Below, in pieces: positions 20,951 to 30,554 of a DNA stretch of 64,000 nucleotides; within the stretch, counting starts at the first letter, position 1, and each line of letters starts with the position of its first letter. The notes under the pieces are model-generated. The model was not told the DNA's origin and ran no database searches. It was given only the letters and a program-made list of their open reading frames with translations. This DNA comes from VGTK01 sp046327915. Its GTDB lineage: Bacteria; Desulfobacterota; Binatia; UBA12015. The DNA is taken from assembly GCA_046327915.1 (NCBI GenBank), contig JAXLXO010000006.1:186001-250000 (forward strand). Reading direction: 5' to 3'. The translations under genes and the position numbers were made by a program.

Positions 20951-23900
20951 GTGTCCGCCCGAGCTCTGCTGCCGTTCGTCGTCCTGCTTCTCGCTGCGTG
21001 CGCCGTTCCCGCGGCCGGGGCGGGCTCGGTCGAGGACGAAGGCGCGCGTCTCGCCGCCGAGCTCGGCTGCGCCGGCTGTCACTCCGGACTCGACGTCGCG
21101 GTCGCGACGCGCGGTCGCGCGCCCGATCTGTCGTTCGCGGGGCTGCGCTGGGAGCCGGGCTACCTGTTCGCCTATCTGCGCGATCCGGGACGTGTGCGGC
21201 GCAACGTCGGTGCGTCACGCATGCCGGACTTCCGGCTGAGCGAGGACGAGGCGCTCGCGCTGACGCTCTTCCTCGGCGCGCAGCGCGCGTTGCCGGCCGC
21301 GGCCGCTTCGGCGCCGGTGGCGGCCGCGGCGCAGCGGGCGCAGACCGCCGCACCGGAAGAGGCGGCGCTGGTCGCGACGCTGCGCGAGCAGAGCTGCCTC
21401 GCGTGCCACGTCTGGCGCGGGCAGGGTGGCGTCCTCGGGCCCGAGCTCTCGGACGCGGGCGCGCGCCTCGACTCCGCGTGGATCGCGCGCTTCCTGGTCG
21501 ACCCCGCGGCGTTCGGCGTGCCGGACGGCGTCATGCCCGCGTTGCTGCTGCGTCCCGACGCGAGCGGTGCGCTCGCCGCGACCACGCCCGGCGCGGACGC
21601 GGCGCTGCCGCGCATCGTCGCCGGGCTCGCGGCGCTCGGCCGCACGCAGCGCGAGCAGCGCACCGCGGCCTTCGATGCGGCGCGGGCACGTCACCCGACC
21701 GTCGACGCAGCAGCCGGCGAGCGCGTCTTCACGGCGCTGCAGTGCGCCGCGTGCCACGCGCTCGGCGAGCGGCGCGCGCGCGACGGCGACGCGCCCGATC
21801 TCGCGGGAGAGGGGATCCGCGTGCAGCGTGCGTGGCTGCGTGGCTACCTCGCGTCGCCCACGGTGATCCGCCCCGCAGGCGGCGCGCCCGGCAGCGCCAG
21901 CCGGATGCCGGACTTTCGCTTGGCCGACGCCGAGGCCGATGCGCTGACCGCGTTCCTGATGGCGCGACGGAGCGGCGCGGAGCGGTTGCCGTCCGCGCCG
22001 GCTGCGCTCGACGCGGCGGGCGTCGAGCGCGCGCGGACGCTGCTGCAGGACAAGCTGCCGTGCCTCGGCTGCCATCGGCTCGGCGAGCGCGGCGGCATGA
22101 TCGGTCCGGATCTGTCGTCGGTGAGCGATCGTCTGACGCCGGAGTTCGTCGCCGCGATCGTCCGCGAGCCGCAGGCGATGGCGCCGCACGCGATCATGCC
22201 GCGCCTGCCGATGCCCGAGCGCACGCGCGAGCTGGTCACGCGCTTCCTCGCGCAGCAGCACGAGGCGCGCACGGCGCCGCGCACTCTGTCGCCGTTCGAC
22301 GCGATCCTGCCCGGACCGTCCGACGAGTCGCAGGCGGCGCGCCTCTACCGCCACGACTGCGCGCCGTGCCACGGCGTCGGCGGGCAGGGCGACGGCTTCA
22401 ATGCGGCGTCGCTGCCGATCCGTCCGACGGCGCACGCCGACGCCGCATACCTCGCGACGCGCGCGGACGACACGCTCTACGACGGCATCGCGTCGGGCGG
22501 CGCCATCCTCAACCGCAGCCACCTGATGCCGGCCTGGGGCGGTACGCTCGCGCCGACGCAGATCCGCGAGCTGGTCGCGCACCTGCGCGAGCTGTGCGTC
22601 TGCGAGGGGCCGGCGTGGTCGCGCGGCGTCACCGTCGCAGCGACTTCGTCCGGCGCCGCCGTGCCCGCGGCACCGAGGCCCGTCGCGACTGCGCCGCTCG
22701 CGGCCGCGTCTGGCGCGCCGACACCCGTTCCGGTCGCGGCGGACGCGCCGTTCCCGCCGCCGCTGCCGCGGCCGGCGGCGCCGGAGACGTTCTTCCGCGA
22801 CTTCGTCGGCGCCGACGCGTGCCGTCCGTGCCACGCCGAGCAGTACGATCTGTGGGCCGCGTCGACGCACGGCCACGCGGGCGGCGTCCCGGGCGAGCCG
22901 CAGATCGACTGGATCGCACGCTTCGACGGCAAGCCGCTGCTCTTCGAGGACGCGCGCGTGCTGCCGGCGAAGGCCGACGACGGCCGCGTCTCGTTCACCG
23001 TCAAGCACCACGACGGCGCCACCGAGACCATCGAGGTCGCGGCGGTGGTCGGCGGCGGGCACATGATGGGCGGCGGGACGCAGAGCTTTTTCACGCGGCT
23101 TCCCGACGGCACGCTGCGCTTCCTGCCGTTCGACTTCATCCGCGGCGAGGGCGTCTGGTTCGCGCAGCTCGCGAAGGACGGCACGTGGGCGCCGATCGAC
23201 GGCAGCTTCGGCCTCGCCGACCTCGCCAACTGGTCGCCGAAGCGCATCCTCGGCAACGCGCCGATGTTCTCGAACTGCGACGTCTGTCACGGCAGCCAGA
23301 TCCAGGTCCTGCCCGGCGTGAACGGTGCGCCGATGACGACGCGCTTCCAGTCGCTCGCGATCAACTGCGAGTCGTGCCACGGGCCGGGGCGCCGCCACCT
23401 CGAGTGGGCGAACGATCCGGATCGCGCCGCGAAGTCCGACGACGGCCTGCCGTCGCTCGACACGTACGCGAAGGACGCGTCGCTGCGCGTCTGCTTCCAG
23501 TGCCACGCGAGCCGCCCGGTGCTCGATCCGGACTATCTCCCGGGCCGCCGCTGGGAGGACTACCTGGCCCTCAAGTACTGGGTCCTCGAGGACAATCCGT
23601 ACTTTCCCGACGGCCGCATCCGGACCTTCAGCTACCAGGACAATCATCAATTCAGCGACTGCTACGTCAGCGGCTCGATGACGTGCACGGACTGCCACGA
23701 CCCGCACTCGCAGAAGTACCGCGACGTCTTCGGGAAGAAGCTCGAGGGCCGCTTCGACGACGGCCAGTGCACCGGCTGCCACGCGAGCAAGGCGATCGAC
23801 TCGCCCGCGCACACGCACCATCCCGAGGGCTCGTCGGGCGACGTCTGCACCGCGTGCCACATGCCGTTCCTGCAGGAGCCCGCGGTCGGCACGCGGCTCC

Positions 23901-24532
23901 GCTTCGCGCGCTCGGATCACACGATCCCGATCCCGCGGCCCGCGTTCGACGCGAGCCTCGGCATCGAGAACGCCTGCTCGCAGTGCCATGCCGACCGCAG
24001 CGTCGACGCGCTGCAGGCGCAGTCCGATGCGTGGTGGGGCAGCGTCAAGCCTCACCCGGCGGTGGTCGACGCCACCATCGCCGCGCAGGACGTCACGTCG
24101 CGCGACGAGGCGGCGCGACTGCTGCTGTGGCCCGGCGACCGGCACGTGATCGCGCAGTTCGCGGCGCTGGGATCGTTCTCGCGCCGCTTCCTCAAGGTCG
24201 ACGGCGGCCTGCCGCCGGAGACGGTCGCGCAGCTCGAAGGGCTCGCGCGCAGCGAGGACGTGGACGTGTCGTCGCTGGCGCTCGCGAGCCTGCACTTCGC
24301 GTCCGGCAACGATCCCGCGGTGCGCGCGTTCCTGATCGACGCGCTGCGTTCGCTCGGCAGGAACGATCGCGCGGTGCGGCTGCGCTGGGCGTCGGCGCTC
24401 ACGACGCTCGGCGTCGCGCGCAAGCGCGCCGGCGACCCCGACGTCGTGCCCCCGGTGAAGGCGAAGATCCGCGAGGTGCTGCCGCAGGGGCCGCAGGATC
24501 GTCTGTGGAGCGCGGCACGCGTCGGGCACTGA
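20951..24532 (+). CDS. Thirteen-haem cytochrome c fusion protein (five mono-haem modules plus octahaem module)
   Basis: A 1193-residue exported cytochrome starting at GTG 20951. The signal sequence ends in LLLAAC, a possible lipobox. Five CXXCH sites at about residues 40, 149, 265, 371 and 470 (CAGCH, CLACH, CAACH, CLGCH, CAPCH) each sit in a class I cytochrome c-like unit with its own Met-containing distal segment (MPDFRL twice, MPALL, MPRLPM, MPAWGG). A proline/alanine linker (about 580-612) leads to eight further sites at 624, 776, 806, 848, 912, 940, 966 and 1009 (CRPCH, CDVCH, CESCH, CFQCH, CTDCH, CTGCH, CTACH, CSQCH). These are arranged like multihaem cytochromes of the c554/octahaem type, with histidines between sites. 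The final 160 residues are helical and haem-free. It probably conducts electrons across the periplasm or reduces a small substrate; substrate unknown. Confidence 0.9.
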   Translation: MSARALLPFVVLLLAACAVPAAGAGSVEDEGARLAAELGCAGCHSGLDVAVATRGRAPDLSFAGLRWEPGYLFAYLRDPGRVRRNVGASRMPDFRLSEDEALALTLFLGAQRALPAAAASAPVAAAAQRAQTAAPEEAALVATLREQSCLACHVWRGQGGVLGPELSDAGARLDSAWIARFLVDPAAFGVPDGVMPALLLRPDASGALAATTPGADAALPRIVAGLAALGRTQREQRTAAFDAARARHPTVDAAAGERVFTALQCAACHALGERRARDGDAPDLAGEGIRVQRAWLRGYLASPTVIRPAGGAPGSASRMPDFRLADAEADALTAFLMARRSGAERLPSAPAALDAAGVERARTLLQDKLPCLGCHRLGERGGMIGPDLSSVSDRLTPEFVAAIVREPQAMAPHAIMPRLPMPERTRELVTRFLAQQHEARTAPRTLSPFDAILPGPSDESQAARLYRHDCAPCHGVGGQGDGFNAASLPIRPTAHADAAYLATRADDTLYDGIASGGAILNRSHLMPAWGGTLAPTQIRELVAHLRELCVCEGPAWSRGVTVAATSSGAAVPAAPRPVATAPLAAASGAPTPVPVAADAPFPPPLPRPAAPETFFRDFVGADACRPCHAEQYDLWAASTHGHAGGVPGEPQIDWIARFDGKPLLFEDARVLPAKADDGRVSFTVKHHDGATETIEVAAVVGGGHMMGGGTQSFFTRLPDGTLRFLPFDFIRGEGVWFAQLAKDGTWAPIDGSFGLADLANWSPKRILGNAPMFSNCDVCHGSQIQVLPGVNGAPMTTRFQSLAINCESCHGPGRRHLEWANDPDRAAKSDDGLPSLDTYAKDASLRVCFQCHASRPVLDPDYLPGRRWEDYLALKYWVLEDNPYFPDGRIRTFSYQDNHQFSDCYVSGSMTCTDCHDPHSQKYRDVFGKKLEGRFDDGQCTGCHASKAIDSPAHTHHPEGSSGDVCTACHMPFLQEPAVGTRLRFARSDHTIPIPRPAFDASLGIENACSQCHADRSVDALQAQSDAWWGSVKPHPAVVDATIAAQDVTSRDEAARLLLWPGDRHVIAQFAALGSFSRRFLKVDGGLPPETVAQLEGLARSEDVDVSSLALASLHFASGNDPAVRAFLIDALRSLGRNDRAVRLRWASALTTLGVARKRAGDPDVVPPVKAKIREVLPQGPQDRLWSAARVGH

Positions 24533-24605
24533 TCCGGCGCACGCCCGTGCAATCCGTGACGCGCCCCCCTTCCGCGGGAGCCGCCCGCACGCTAGACGAA
24601 AGCCG

Positions 24606-25319
24606 ATGCACCCGGAGACGTCGCCCGCGCCGACCCCGCATGCGGGTCCGCTGTTCGATCGCGCGGCGTCGATCTACGACCGCACGCGCCGGCAGCTGGT
24701 CCCGTGCTTCGACGCGCTCTACGGCGCGGTCCCGGCGCTCGTCGAGCGTCCATCCGACGCGGAGCTCGCGGTGCTCGACCTCGGCGCGGGGACGGGCCTC
24801 ATGTCGCAGCAGCTCGCGCACGCGTTTCCGCGCGCGCGCTTCGTGCTCGTGGACGTCGCGGAGCAGATGCTCGAGGTCGCGAAGCAGCGCTTCGCGGACG
24901 AGCCCGAGGGCCGCTTCCGCTTCGCGCTCGGCGACCTCGCGAGCTTCGCGCTGCCGCCGCGGCAGGACGTCGTCGTCTCGGCGCTCGCGATCCACCACCT
25001 CGACCACGGCGCGAAGCGCGAGCTGTTCGCGCGCGTGCGCGATGCGCTCGTGCCGGGCGGCGTGTTCGTGAACGCCGAGCAGGTGCTCGCGCCGACGCAC
25101 GAGGAGGAGTGCGCCAACCACGACGCGTGGATCGCGTCGGTGCGCGCGTCGGGCGTTTCGGCGAGCGACCTCGCGTCGGCGCTCGAGCGCATGACGGCGG
25201 ACCGTCTCGCGACGCTCGACGAGCAGCTCGGCTGGCTGCGCGACGCCGGCTTCGAGAACGTGCACTGCGCGTTCCGGTCCGGCCGCTTCGCCGTCTACGC
25301 GGGCCGCCGCCCCGCCTGA
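24606..25319 (+). CDS. Class I SAM-dependent methyltransferase
   Basis: A 237-residue cytoplasmic methyltransferase. Motif I VLDLGAGTGLMSQQLA binds S-adenosylmethionine, FVLVDVAEQMLEVAKQRF is motif II with the ribose-binding acid, and VVVSALAIHHLDHGAKRELFARVRDALVPGGVFVNAEQ covers motifs III-IV of the UbiE/trans-aconitate type group. The N-terminal AASIYDRTRRQLVP also fits UbiE-like enzymes. Substrate unknown. It stands alone between the cytochrome gene and a convergent MFS gene 6 bp away. Confidence 0.88.
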   Translation: MHPETSPAPTPHAGPLFDRAASIYDRTRRQLVPCFDALYGAVPALVERPSDAELAVLDLGAGTGLMSQQLAHAFPRARFVLVDVAEQMLEVAKQRFADEPEGRFRFALGDLASFALPPRQDVVVSALAIHHLDHGAKRELFARVRDALVPGGVFVNAEQVLAPTHEEECANHDAWIASVRASGVSASDLASALERMTADRLATLDEQLGWLRDAGFENVHCAFRSGRFAVYAGRRPA

Positions 25320-25325
25320 TCGCGG

Positions 25326-26627
25326 CTACTCGTCGTCGCTGCTGATCTGCTCGAGCTCGAGGCCGCTGGTCTCGGGCAGCAGGAAGAGCGACGCACCCGC
25401 GACGATCGTCAGCACGGCGAGCGTGCTCACCATCGTCGGCAGCGTCGCGCCTTCCGCGATGCCGAGGCCGACGACGCCGAGCCCGGCCGCAGTCCCGAGG
25501 GTCTGCACGAGCGACAGCCAGCCGCCCGACGTGCCGCGGTGCGAGGTCGGGAAGACCTCGGTCGCGAGCGCGCGGATCGTGACGTTGCAGGACACCGAGC
25601 AGACGGTGAGGAACGCCCACAGCAGCGGCAGCCAGAAGCCGGGCAGGTGGTAGAAGAGCCACGCGAGACCGGGGAAGCTCGCCGCGACCGCGAAGCCGAC
25701 CGGACGGCGCCCGAAGAGGTCGCCGAGGCGTCCCGCGACGACGTTGCCGAGCATCCCGACCGCACCCGCGACGACGACCATCAGCGAGAAGCGCCACGGC
25801 TCCCAGTGGTGCGTGTTGAGCGTGAAGTAGCCGCAGAACTGGAACACGCCGGTCTCGCCCGCGGAGTAGAGCGCGCCCGCGAGCGTGACGCCGGCGACGC
25901 GGCGCGGGTAGCTCCGCGCAAGTCCCGCGAGCGGTGCGAACCAGCCGCGCACGCCGCCGATGCCGCCGTCGCCGATGTTCTGCGCGCGATGGTGGTCGAA
26001 GCGCCGCGTCTCCCGGATGCCTCTTCGCAGGCGCGGCATGACGAGCAGCGGGAACACGCCGACCGCGTAGAGCGCGCGCCACTTCCACGGCAGGCGCTCG
26101 ACGAAGCCGAACAGGATCGCGCCGAAGCCGAAGCCGCACGCGCCGAGCGCGCCCACCATGCCGATGCCCCAGCCGCGGTGCTCGGCGGGAAACTCCTCGG
26201 CGACGATCACGAACGCCATCGTCGACGCCACCAGCACGCAGGTGCGCACCAGCATCTGCACCGCGACGAAGGCGGCGACCGTCGGCGCGAACGCGGTCGC
26301 GAAGGTCAGCACCGCGATGCCCGCGACCGCGGCGAGGAACATGCGGCGGCGTCCGAGGCGGTCGGCGAGCGGCACCAGCAGGAACGCCGGCAGCGCGCCG
26401 AGGCGGATGAGCCCCGTGTAGCCCGCGAGCTGCGACTCGGCGATGCCGTAGTCGGCCGCGATGTACGACAGTGCCGACATCATCAGCGACAGGTCGTAGT
26501 TCTCGAAGAAGTAGGCGAGCGAGACGAGACCCAGCAGCGTCAAGGACCCCTGGTCGACGTTCGGGACCGGTCCGAAGACGTGCAGCAGCCACCACGGGCG
26601 CTTCGGCCGCGACGCCGGCGCGTTCAC
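25326..26627 (-). CDS. MFS transporter (sugar-porter/aromatic-acid-like)
   Basis: A 433-residue twelve-helix inner-membrane transporter. The loop 2-3 motif PLADRLGRRRMFL and the matching GRLGDLFGRRPVGF after helix 8 are classic, and EEFPAEHRGWGIG plus TEVFPTSHRGTSGG give the two family R-x-G signatures. FFENYDLSLMMSAL in helix 1 resembles organic-acid symporters. The acidic tail (LELEQISSDDE) is unusual. It starts at GTG 26627, four bases after the upstream methyltransferase-like gene ends, so the two form an operon. Substrate not assignable. Confidence 0.9.
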   Translation of the reverse strand: MNAPASRPKRPWWLLHVFGPVPNVDQGSLTLLGLVSLAYFFENYDLSLMMSALSYIAADYGIAESQLAGYTGLIRLGALPAFLLVPLADRLGRRRMFLAAVAGIAVLTFATAFAPTVAAFVAVQMLVRTCVLVASTMAFVIVAEEFPAEHRGWGIGMVGALGACGFGFGAILFGFVERLPWKWRALYAVGVFPLLVMPRLRRGIRETRRFDHHRAQNIGDGGIGGVRGWFAPLAGLARSYPRRVAGVTLAGALYSAGETGVFQFCGYFTLNTHHWEPWRFSLMVVVAGAVGMLGNVVAGRLGDLFGRRPVGFAVAASFPGLAWLFYHLPGFWLPLLWAFLTVCSVSCNVTIRALATEVFPTSHRGTSGGWLSLVQTLGTAAGLGVVGLGIAEGATLPTMVSTLAVLTIVAGASLFLLPETSGLELEQISSDDE

Positions 26628-26631
26628 GCGC

Positions 26632-27555
26632 TCACACCAGCCCGCGCGGCGCGCGGCCGCGGTAGAGCGCGAGGTGGTCCTGCACCTGCACCAGCGGGAG
26701 TCCGCGGTGCCAGATCTTCTCGTACACGTAGCGCGTGATCTCCACGCGCTGCTCGAGCGTGTAGCGGTGCACGTTCGGGTACAGCAGGATCATCCACACG
26801 ACGCTCATGAAGCGCGCGAAGTCGTCGACGCGGAACTCCACGCGCGACGACTTCGCGACCACCTGCTGGTCTTCCCCCAGCGGCTCGCGGCGCAGCGAGC
26901 GCGCGAAGGCCGCGAGGTCCTGGTCGTTGTGCACGCCGAAGAAGCGCCCGGCGAAGTGCTGGTAGAGCCACGACGTCGTGTGCGGGTCGTCGCTGTGGCT
27001 CGCCATCATCACCGCGTGCAGCGCGCTGCCGACGCGTCCGTCGCGCGCCGGCGCCATGAGGTGCTTCCAGACGCGCGCGAGGATCCCCCGCCACGCGTCG
27101 AACGGCACGTAGTACAGCGAGTGGTGGAACATCACGAGCTGCATGCGCCGCCCGGCGAGGCCGCGCGCGCGGAAGTGGCGCGTGCTCGCGTCGTCGGCGA
27201 GGAGCTTCGCGTAGTCGCCGCGGACCAGGCCGACGTGCGGGACCTTCTGCCGCGCGATGCGCTCCGCGACGACGTCGAGCGACGCCTGCTCGACGTCGAG
27301 CAGGTGCACGCCGCCCCGGAAGAGCGCCGCGAGCATCCGGAACTGCGGCTCCTCGCCCGAGCCGACCGAGAGCGCCGCCATCGGCGTTGCGAGCGGCAGC
27401 GCGTGGCTCAGGGTACGGATCACGGCGCCGAGCCCCGCCGCGCAGTCGACCTTGTCGCTGCTGTGGCGCGACCAGATCTCGTCCTCCTGCACCATGAGCG
27501 TCCGGCCCGCGTCGCGGGCGATGCGCTCGAGGCGCGCGGCGGACATCCTCTTCAT
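26632..27555 (-). CDS. SAM-methyltransferase-like protein
   Basis: A 307-residue protein with a degenerate Rossmann methyltransferase core: ALSVGSGEEPQFRMLAALF resembles motif I, VHLLDVEQASLDVVAERI motif II and MQLVMFHHSLYYVPFDAWRGILARVWKHLMAP motifs IV-V. The C-terminal half has a second region (VEFRVDDFARFMSVVWMILLYPN) resembling the lid domain of small-molecule methyltransferases related to histamine methyltransferase. Substrate unknown. It is the first gene of a two-gene operon with the MFS transporter. The ATG at 27555 lacks a good Shine-Dalgarno, and an ATG at 27546 is possible. Confidence 0.75.
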   Translation of the reverse strand: MKRMSAARLERIARDAGRTLMVQEDEIWSRHSSDKVDCAAGLGAVIRTLSHALPLATPMAALSVGSGEEPQFRMLAALFRGGVHLLDVEQASLDVVAERIARQKVPHVGLVRGDYAKLLADDASTRHFRARGLAGRRMQLVMFHHSLYYVPFDAWRGILARVWKHLMAPARDGRVGSALHAVMMASHSDDPHTTSWLYQHFAGRFFGVHNDQDLAAFARSLRREPLGEDQQVVAKSSRVEFRVDDFARFMSVVWMILLYPNVHRYTLEQRVEITRYVYEKIWHRGLPLVQVQDHLALYRGRAPRGLV

Positions 27556-27662
27556 GGGCGTCTGCTCTCGCAGATCGCGGCTCCGGCGTCACGCGGTGGC
27601 GCGGCACCGCGTCGTCGTGCCGCGCCGTTGCGCCGTGCCGGACGCGTGGCAAAAGGACGCCC

Positions 27663-28538
27663 ATGAAGGTCGCATTCCTCGGACTCGGCGTGATGGGCTT
27701 CCCGATGGCGCGGCACCTCGCGGCCGGCGGGCACGAGGTCGCGGTATACAACCGCACGCGCGCGCGCGCCGAGCAGTGGGCGGGCTCGACCCGCGGACGC
27801 GTGGCCGCGACACCGGCAGACGCAGCCCGCGACGCGGCGCTGGTCTTCACCTGCGTCGGGCGCGACGAGGACGTGCGGGACGTGGTGCTCGGCCCCGACG
27901 GTGCGCTCGGCGCGATGTCGGCGGGCGCGGCGCTGGTCGATCACACGACGACGTCGGCGGCGCTGGCGCGCGAGGTCGCTGCGGCGGCGACGGCGCGCGG
28001 CGTGGGCTTCCTCGACGCGCCGGTGTCCGGCGGACAGCAGGGCGCGGAGAAGGGCATCCTCACGGTGATGGCCGGCGGCGAGGCGGCGACGTTCGCGACC
28101 GCCGAGCCGGTGGTCGCGTGCTACGCGCGCACGTTCCGGCTGCTCGGCCCCGCCGGTGCGGGCCAGCTCACCAAGATGGTCAACCAGATCTGCATCGCGG
28201 GTCTGATCGAGGGCCTCGCCGAAGGCGTGCACTTCGCGCGCGCGGCGGGCCTCGACGTGCAGGCGGTGATCGACGTGATCTCGAAGGGCGCGGCGCAGTC
28301 GTGGCAGATGGAGAACCGTCACGCGACGATGATCGCCGGGCAGTACGAGCACGGCTTCGCCGTCGACTGGGTGCGCAAGGATCTCGGCTACGCGCTCGAC
28401 GAGGCGCGCCGCAACGGCGCGCACCTGCCGGTCACCGCGATCGTCGACCAGCTCTACGGCGAGGTGCAGGACATGGGCGGCGGACGCTGGGACACGTCGA
28501 GCCTGCTCGCGCGCCTGGAGAGATTGCGCCGCCGCTGA
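27663..28538 (+). CDS. NAD(P)-dependent beta-hydroxyacid dehydrogenase (3-hydroxyisobutyrate dehydrogenase family)
   Basis: A 291-residue oxidoreductase. The N-terminal VAFLGLGVMGFPMARHLAAGGHEVAVYNRT is the dinucleotide-binding signature of the family, where an R after the second strand (NRT) suggests NADP use. DAPVSGGQQGAEKGILTVMAGG is the substrate-binding segment, and K in GAGQLTKMVNQI is the catalytic lysine. Possible substrates include 3-hydroxyisobutyrate, tartronate semialdehyde and succinate semialdehyde. AAAGGA precedes the ATG. It is not in an evident operon. Confidence 0.92.
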   Translation: MKVAFLGLGVMGFPMARHLAAGGHEVAVYNRTRARAEQWAGSTRGRVAATPADAARDAALVFTCVGRDEDVRDVVLGPDGALGAMSAGAALVDHTTTSAALAREVAAAATARGVGFLDAPVSGGQQGAEKGILTVMAGGEAATFATAEPVVACYARTFRLLGPAGAGQLTKMVNQICIAGLIEGLAEGVHFARAAGLDVQAVIDVISKGAAQSWQMENRHATMIAGQYEHGFAVDWVRKDLGYALDEARRNGAHLPVTAIVDQLYGEVQDMGGGRWDTSSLLARLERLRRR

Positions 28539-28544
28539 TTCCCG

Positions 28545-29111
28545 CTACCGCATCCCCTTCGCGCGCGGCAGGCCTTCGTCGAGCTGCACGCCGAGCGTGT
28601 TCAGCGCCATCGACACCAGGTTGTACTGGCCGACGGCGAACACGACGTCCATCAGCTGCTGCACCGACCACTTCTTGGCCAGCACAGCCCACGTCGCGTC
28701 GCTGATGAAGGCGTCGCGGTGCAGCTCGTCGGTCGCGCGCACGAGCGCCGCGTCGTCCTCGCTCCAGCCCGGCGCGTCCGGTCCTGCGGAGATGCGGTCG
28801 ATCTCCTCCTCGCTGAGCCCGACCGCCTTGCCGATCAGCACGTGCTGGCTCCACTCGTACTCGGCACGGCACAGCCAGCCGATGCGCAGGATCAGGATCT
28901 CGCGCTCGCGCGGCGGCAGCGTCGACTTCACGAGCACGTGATTCGCGAAGACCATCCAGCGCTTCAGCAGCTCGGGGTGGTTGGCGAGCGTCGAGAAGAT
29001 GTTGAAGACCTTCCCGCCGGCCATGCCGCGCGTGGGCTCGATCACGGCGCGGGCCCCCTCGGTCCACTGGCTCTCCGGCAACGGTGCGACGCGCGGCTTG
29101 TCGAGACGCAT
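28545..29111 (-). CDS. Carboxymuconolactone decarboxylase-family protein (AhpD-like fold)
   Basis: A 188-residue all-helical protein. EREILILRIGWLCRAEYEWSQHVLIG is the family core with the conserved E...W..H arrangement. It has one cysteine rather than the CXXC of true AhpD peroxidases, so a disulphide-reductase role is unlikely and a gamma-carboxymuconolactone decarboxylase-like or unknown activity more probable. WSVQQLMDVVFAVGQYNLVSMALN is the usual C-terminal helix. GGGAGGA stands well placed before the ATG at 29111. It converges with the dehydrogenase gene 6 bp away. Confidence 0.88.
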   Translation of the reverse strand: MRLDKPRVAPLPESQWTEGARAVIEPTRGMAGGKVFNIFSTLANHPELLKRWMVFANHVLVKSTLPPREREILILRIGWLCRAEYEWSQHVLIGKAVGLSEEEIDRISAGPDAPGWSEDDAALVRATDELHRDAFISDATWAVLAKKWSVQQLMDVVFAVGQYNLVSMALNTLGVQLDEGLPRAKGMR

Positions 29112-29261
29112 GGTTCGTTCCTCCCGCGGCAGCTCTCGCCGATGCTCCGGCCGGCCGCAAGCGGATCCTCGCACACCCTATTGCATCCGCGCGGTGGCCG
29201 TGGTGAGTGTCGCCCGGATTCCCGGCGCGCGTTCCAACACGTTCGACTCCCAGGAGGCCTG

Positions 29262-30554
29262 ATGATGCTACGGATCCTTCTCCCGGCAGCCGCGCTCCTC
29301 GTCGCAACCCTGTCCGGCACCGCGCACGCGCAGTTCGCGTGCTCCACCGTCGCGCGTGCCGGCCAGCTCGATCCGGACGGTCTCGTCTACGGAAACGTGT
29401 TCCGCGACGAGGTCGCGGTCAACGACGCCGGCGACGCCGTGTTCGTCGCGCGCGCGAACGGTGCGCGCGACAAGCTCTACTTCTACCCGAGCCTCGGCGC
29501 GGGGCAGGTGGTCGCGCGCGCCGACGGTCCCGCTCCCAACGGCGGCACCTTCCGCTCGCAGCGCTGCTTCTTCTCGCTGTCGGTGAACGACGCGGACGAC
29601 GTCGCGTTCTTCGCGCAGCTTGTGTCCGGGCAGGGCGTGTTCGTGCGCGACGGCGGCTCGCTGGAGACTGCAGCCGTGCGCTCGCAGGCGTCGCCCGGTG
29701 GCGGCGTCTTCGACGCGTTTCCGTTCGTCGGCGACATCGACGGCGCGAGCCGCGTGCCCTTCGTCGCGACGGTCGATGGCGGCAGCGGCGGCGTGTTCGT
29801 CTACGACTCCACGTCGAACGCGGTCTCGACGCTCGTCCTCGACGGCGCGGCGACGCTCGACGGCCGCGAGGTGTGCTCCACGCAGGCGGTCGACCTCGGC
29901 CTCGCGGGCGCGGCCGTGATCCGCGCGACGTCGAAGACCAGTTGCGCGAACGTCGCCGAGAGCGCGACCACCGGGCTCTTCCTCGTGAACGGGCTCGGCG
30001 TCACGACGCTGCTTCTCGCCGGCGATGCATCGCCGATCGGTGGCTCGACGTACGCGAAGCTGCTCGACACGCCGCGCCTCAACGCCACGGGAGACGTCGC
30101 CTTCCGTGCGACCACGGTCGGCACGACGCGGACCGACGCGATCTTCGTGCGCGACGGCGGCACGGGCACAGTGACCGTCGCCGAGCGCGAGGGCGACGCG
30201 GCGCCCGTGGTCGGCGGGTCGTTCGGTGCGAACCAGTCGTTCCGCTTCGCGGATTCGGGGAACGTCCTGCTGAACGTCAAGCTGCGCTCGACGCCCGCGA
30301 AGTTCGGCGTCTTCGACCTGGGCGTCGTGGATGCGCCGGCGCTGGTGAAGACCGACGCGCCGCCGACCGACGCCTTCGGCGCGGGCTCGAGCTACACGCG
30401 CTTCAGCCGCACCAACGGTGCATCCGAGGACGGCTTCCGCATCGGCGTGCAGGTCCGCGTTCGCGACACCAACCCGCCGTCGGCGAAGGGCGGCGTCGTG
30501 CGCTGCGCCGGCTCCGCGAGCGGCGCGTTCATCGACGGCGAGGCGTTCTTCTAG
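29262..30554 (+). CDS. Secreted repeat protein with NDxGDVAF-type beta repeats
   Basis: A 430-residue exported protein. A clear signal peptide (MMLRILLPAAALLVATLSGTAHA) precedes a mature part made of repeated units of the form VND(A)GDAVFVAR, VNDADDVAFFAQ and LNATGDVAFRAT alternating with IFVRDGG/VFVYDS strands. This is a beta-propeller-like pattern common in secreted proteins of soil bacteria. Cysteines are few. Function unknown. AGGAGG stands 4 nt before the first ATG and 7 nt before the second at 29265, so the true start may be the latter. Its stop overlaps that of the convergent ferredoxin gene by 4 bp. Confidence 0.78.
   Translation: MMLRILLPAAALLVATLSGTAHAQFACSTVARAGQLDPDGLVYGNVFRDEVAVNDAGDAVFVARANGARDKLYFYPSLGAGQVVARADGPAPNGGTFRSQRCFFSLSVNDADDVAFFAQLVSGQGVFVRDGGSLETAAVRSQASPGGGVFDAFPFVGDIDGASRVPFVATVDGGSGGVFVYDSTSNAVSTLVLDGAATLDGREVCSTQAVDLGLAGAAVIRATSKTSCANVAESATTGLFLVNGLGVTTLLLAGDASPIGGSTYAKLLDTPRLNATGDVAFRATTVGTTRTDAIFVRDGGTGTVTVAEREGDAAPVVGGSFGANQSFRFADSGNVLLNVKLRSTPAKFGVFDLGVVDAPALVKTDAPPTDAFGAGSSYTRFSRTNGASEDGFRIGVQVRVRDTNPPSAKGGVVRCAGSASGAFIDGEAFF

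Noticed and set aside
20947..25071. A 1374-codon plus-strand frame overlapping the cytochrome gene.
   Set aside because: Arginine-rich shadow frame. The frame with 13 CXXCH motifs and a signal peptide is the real one.
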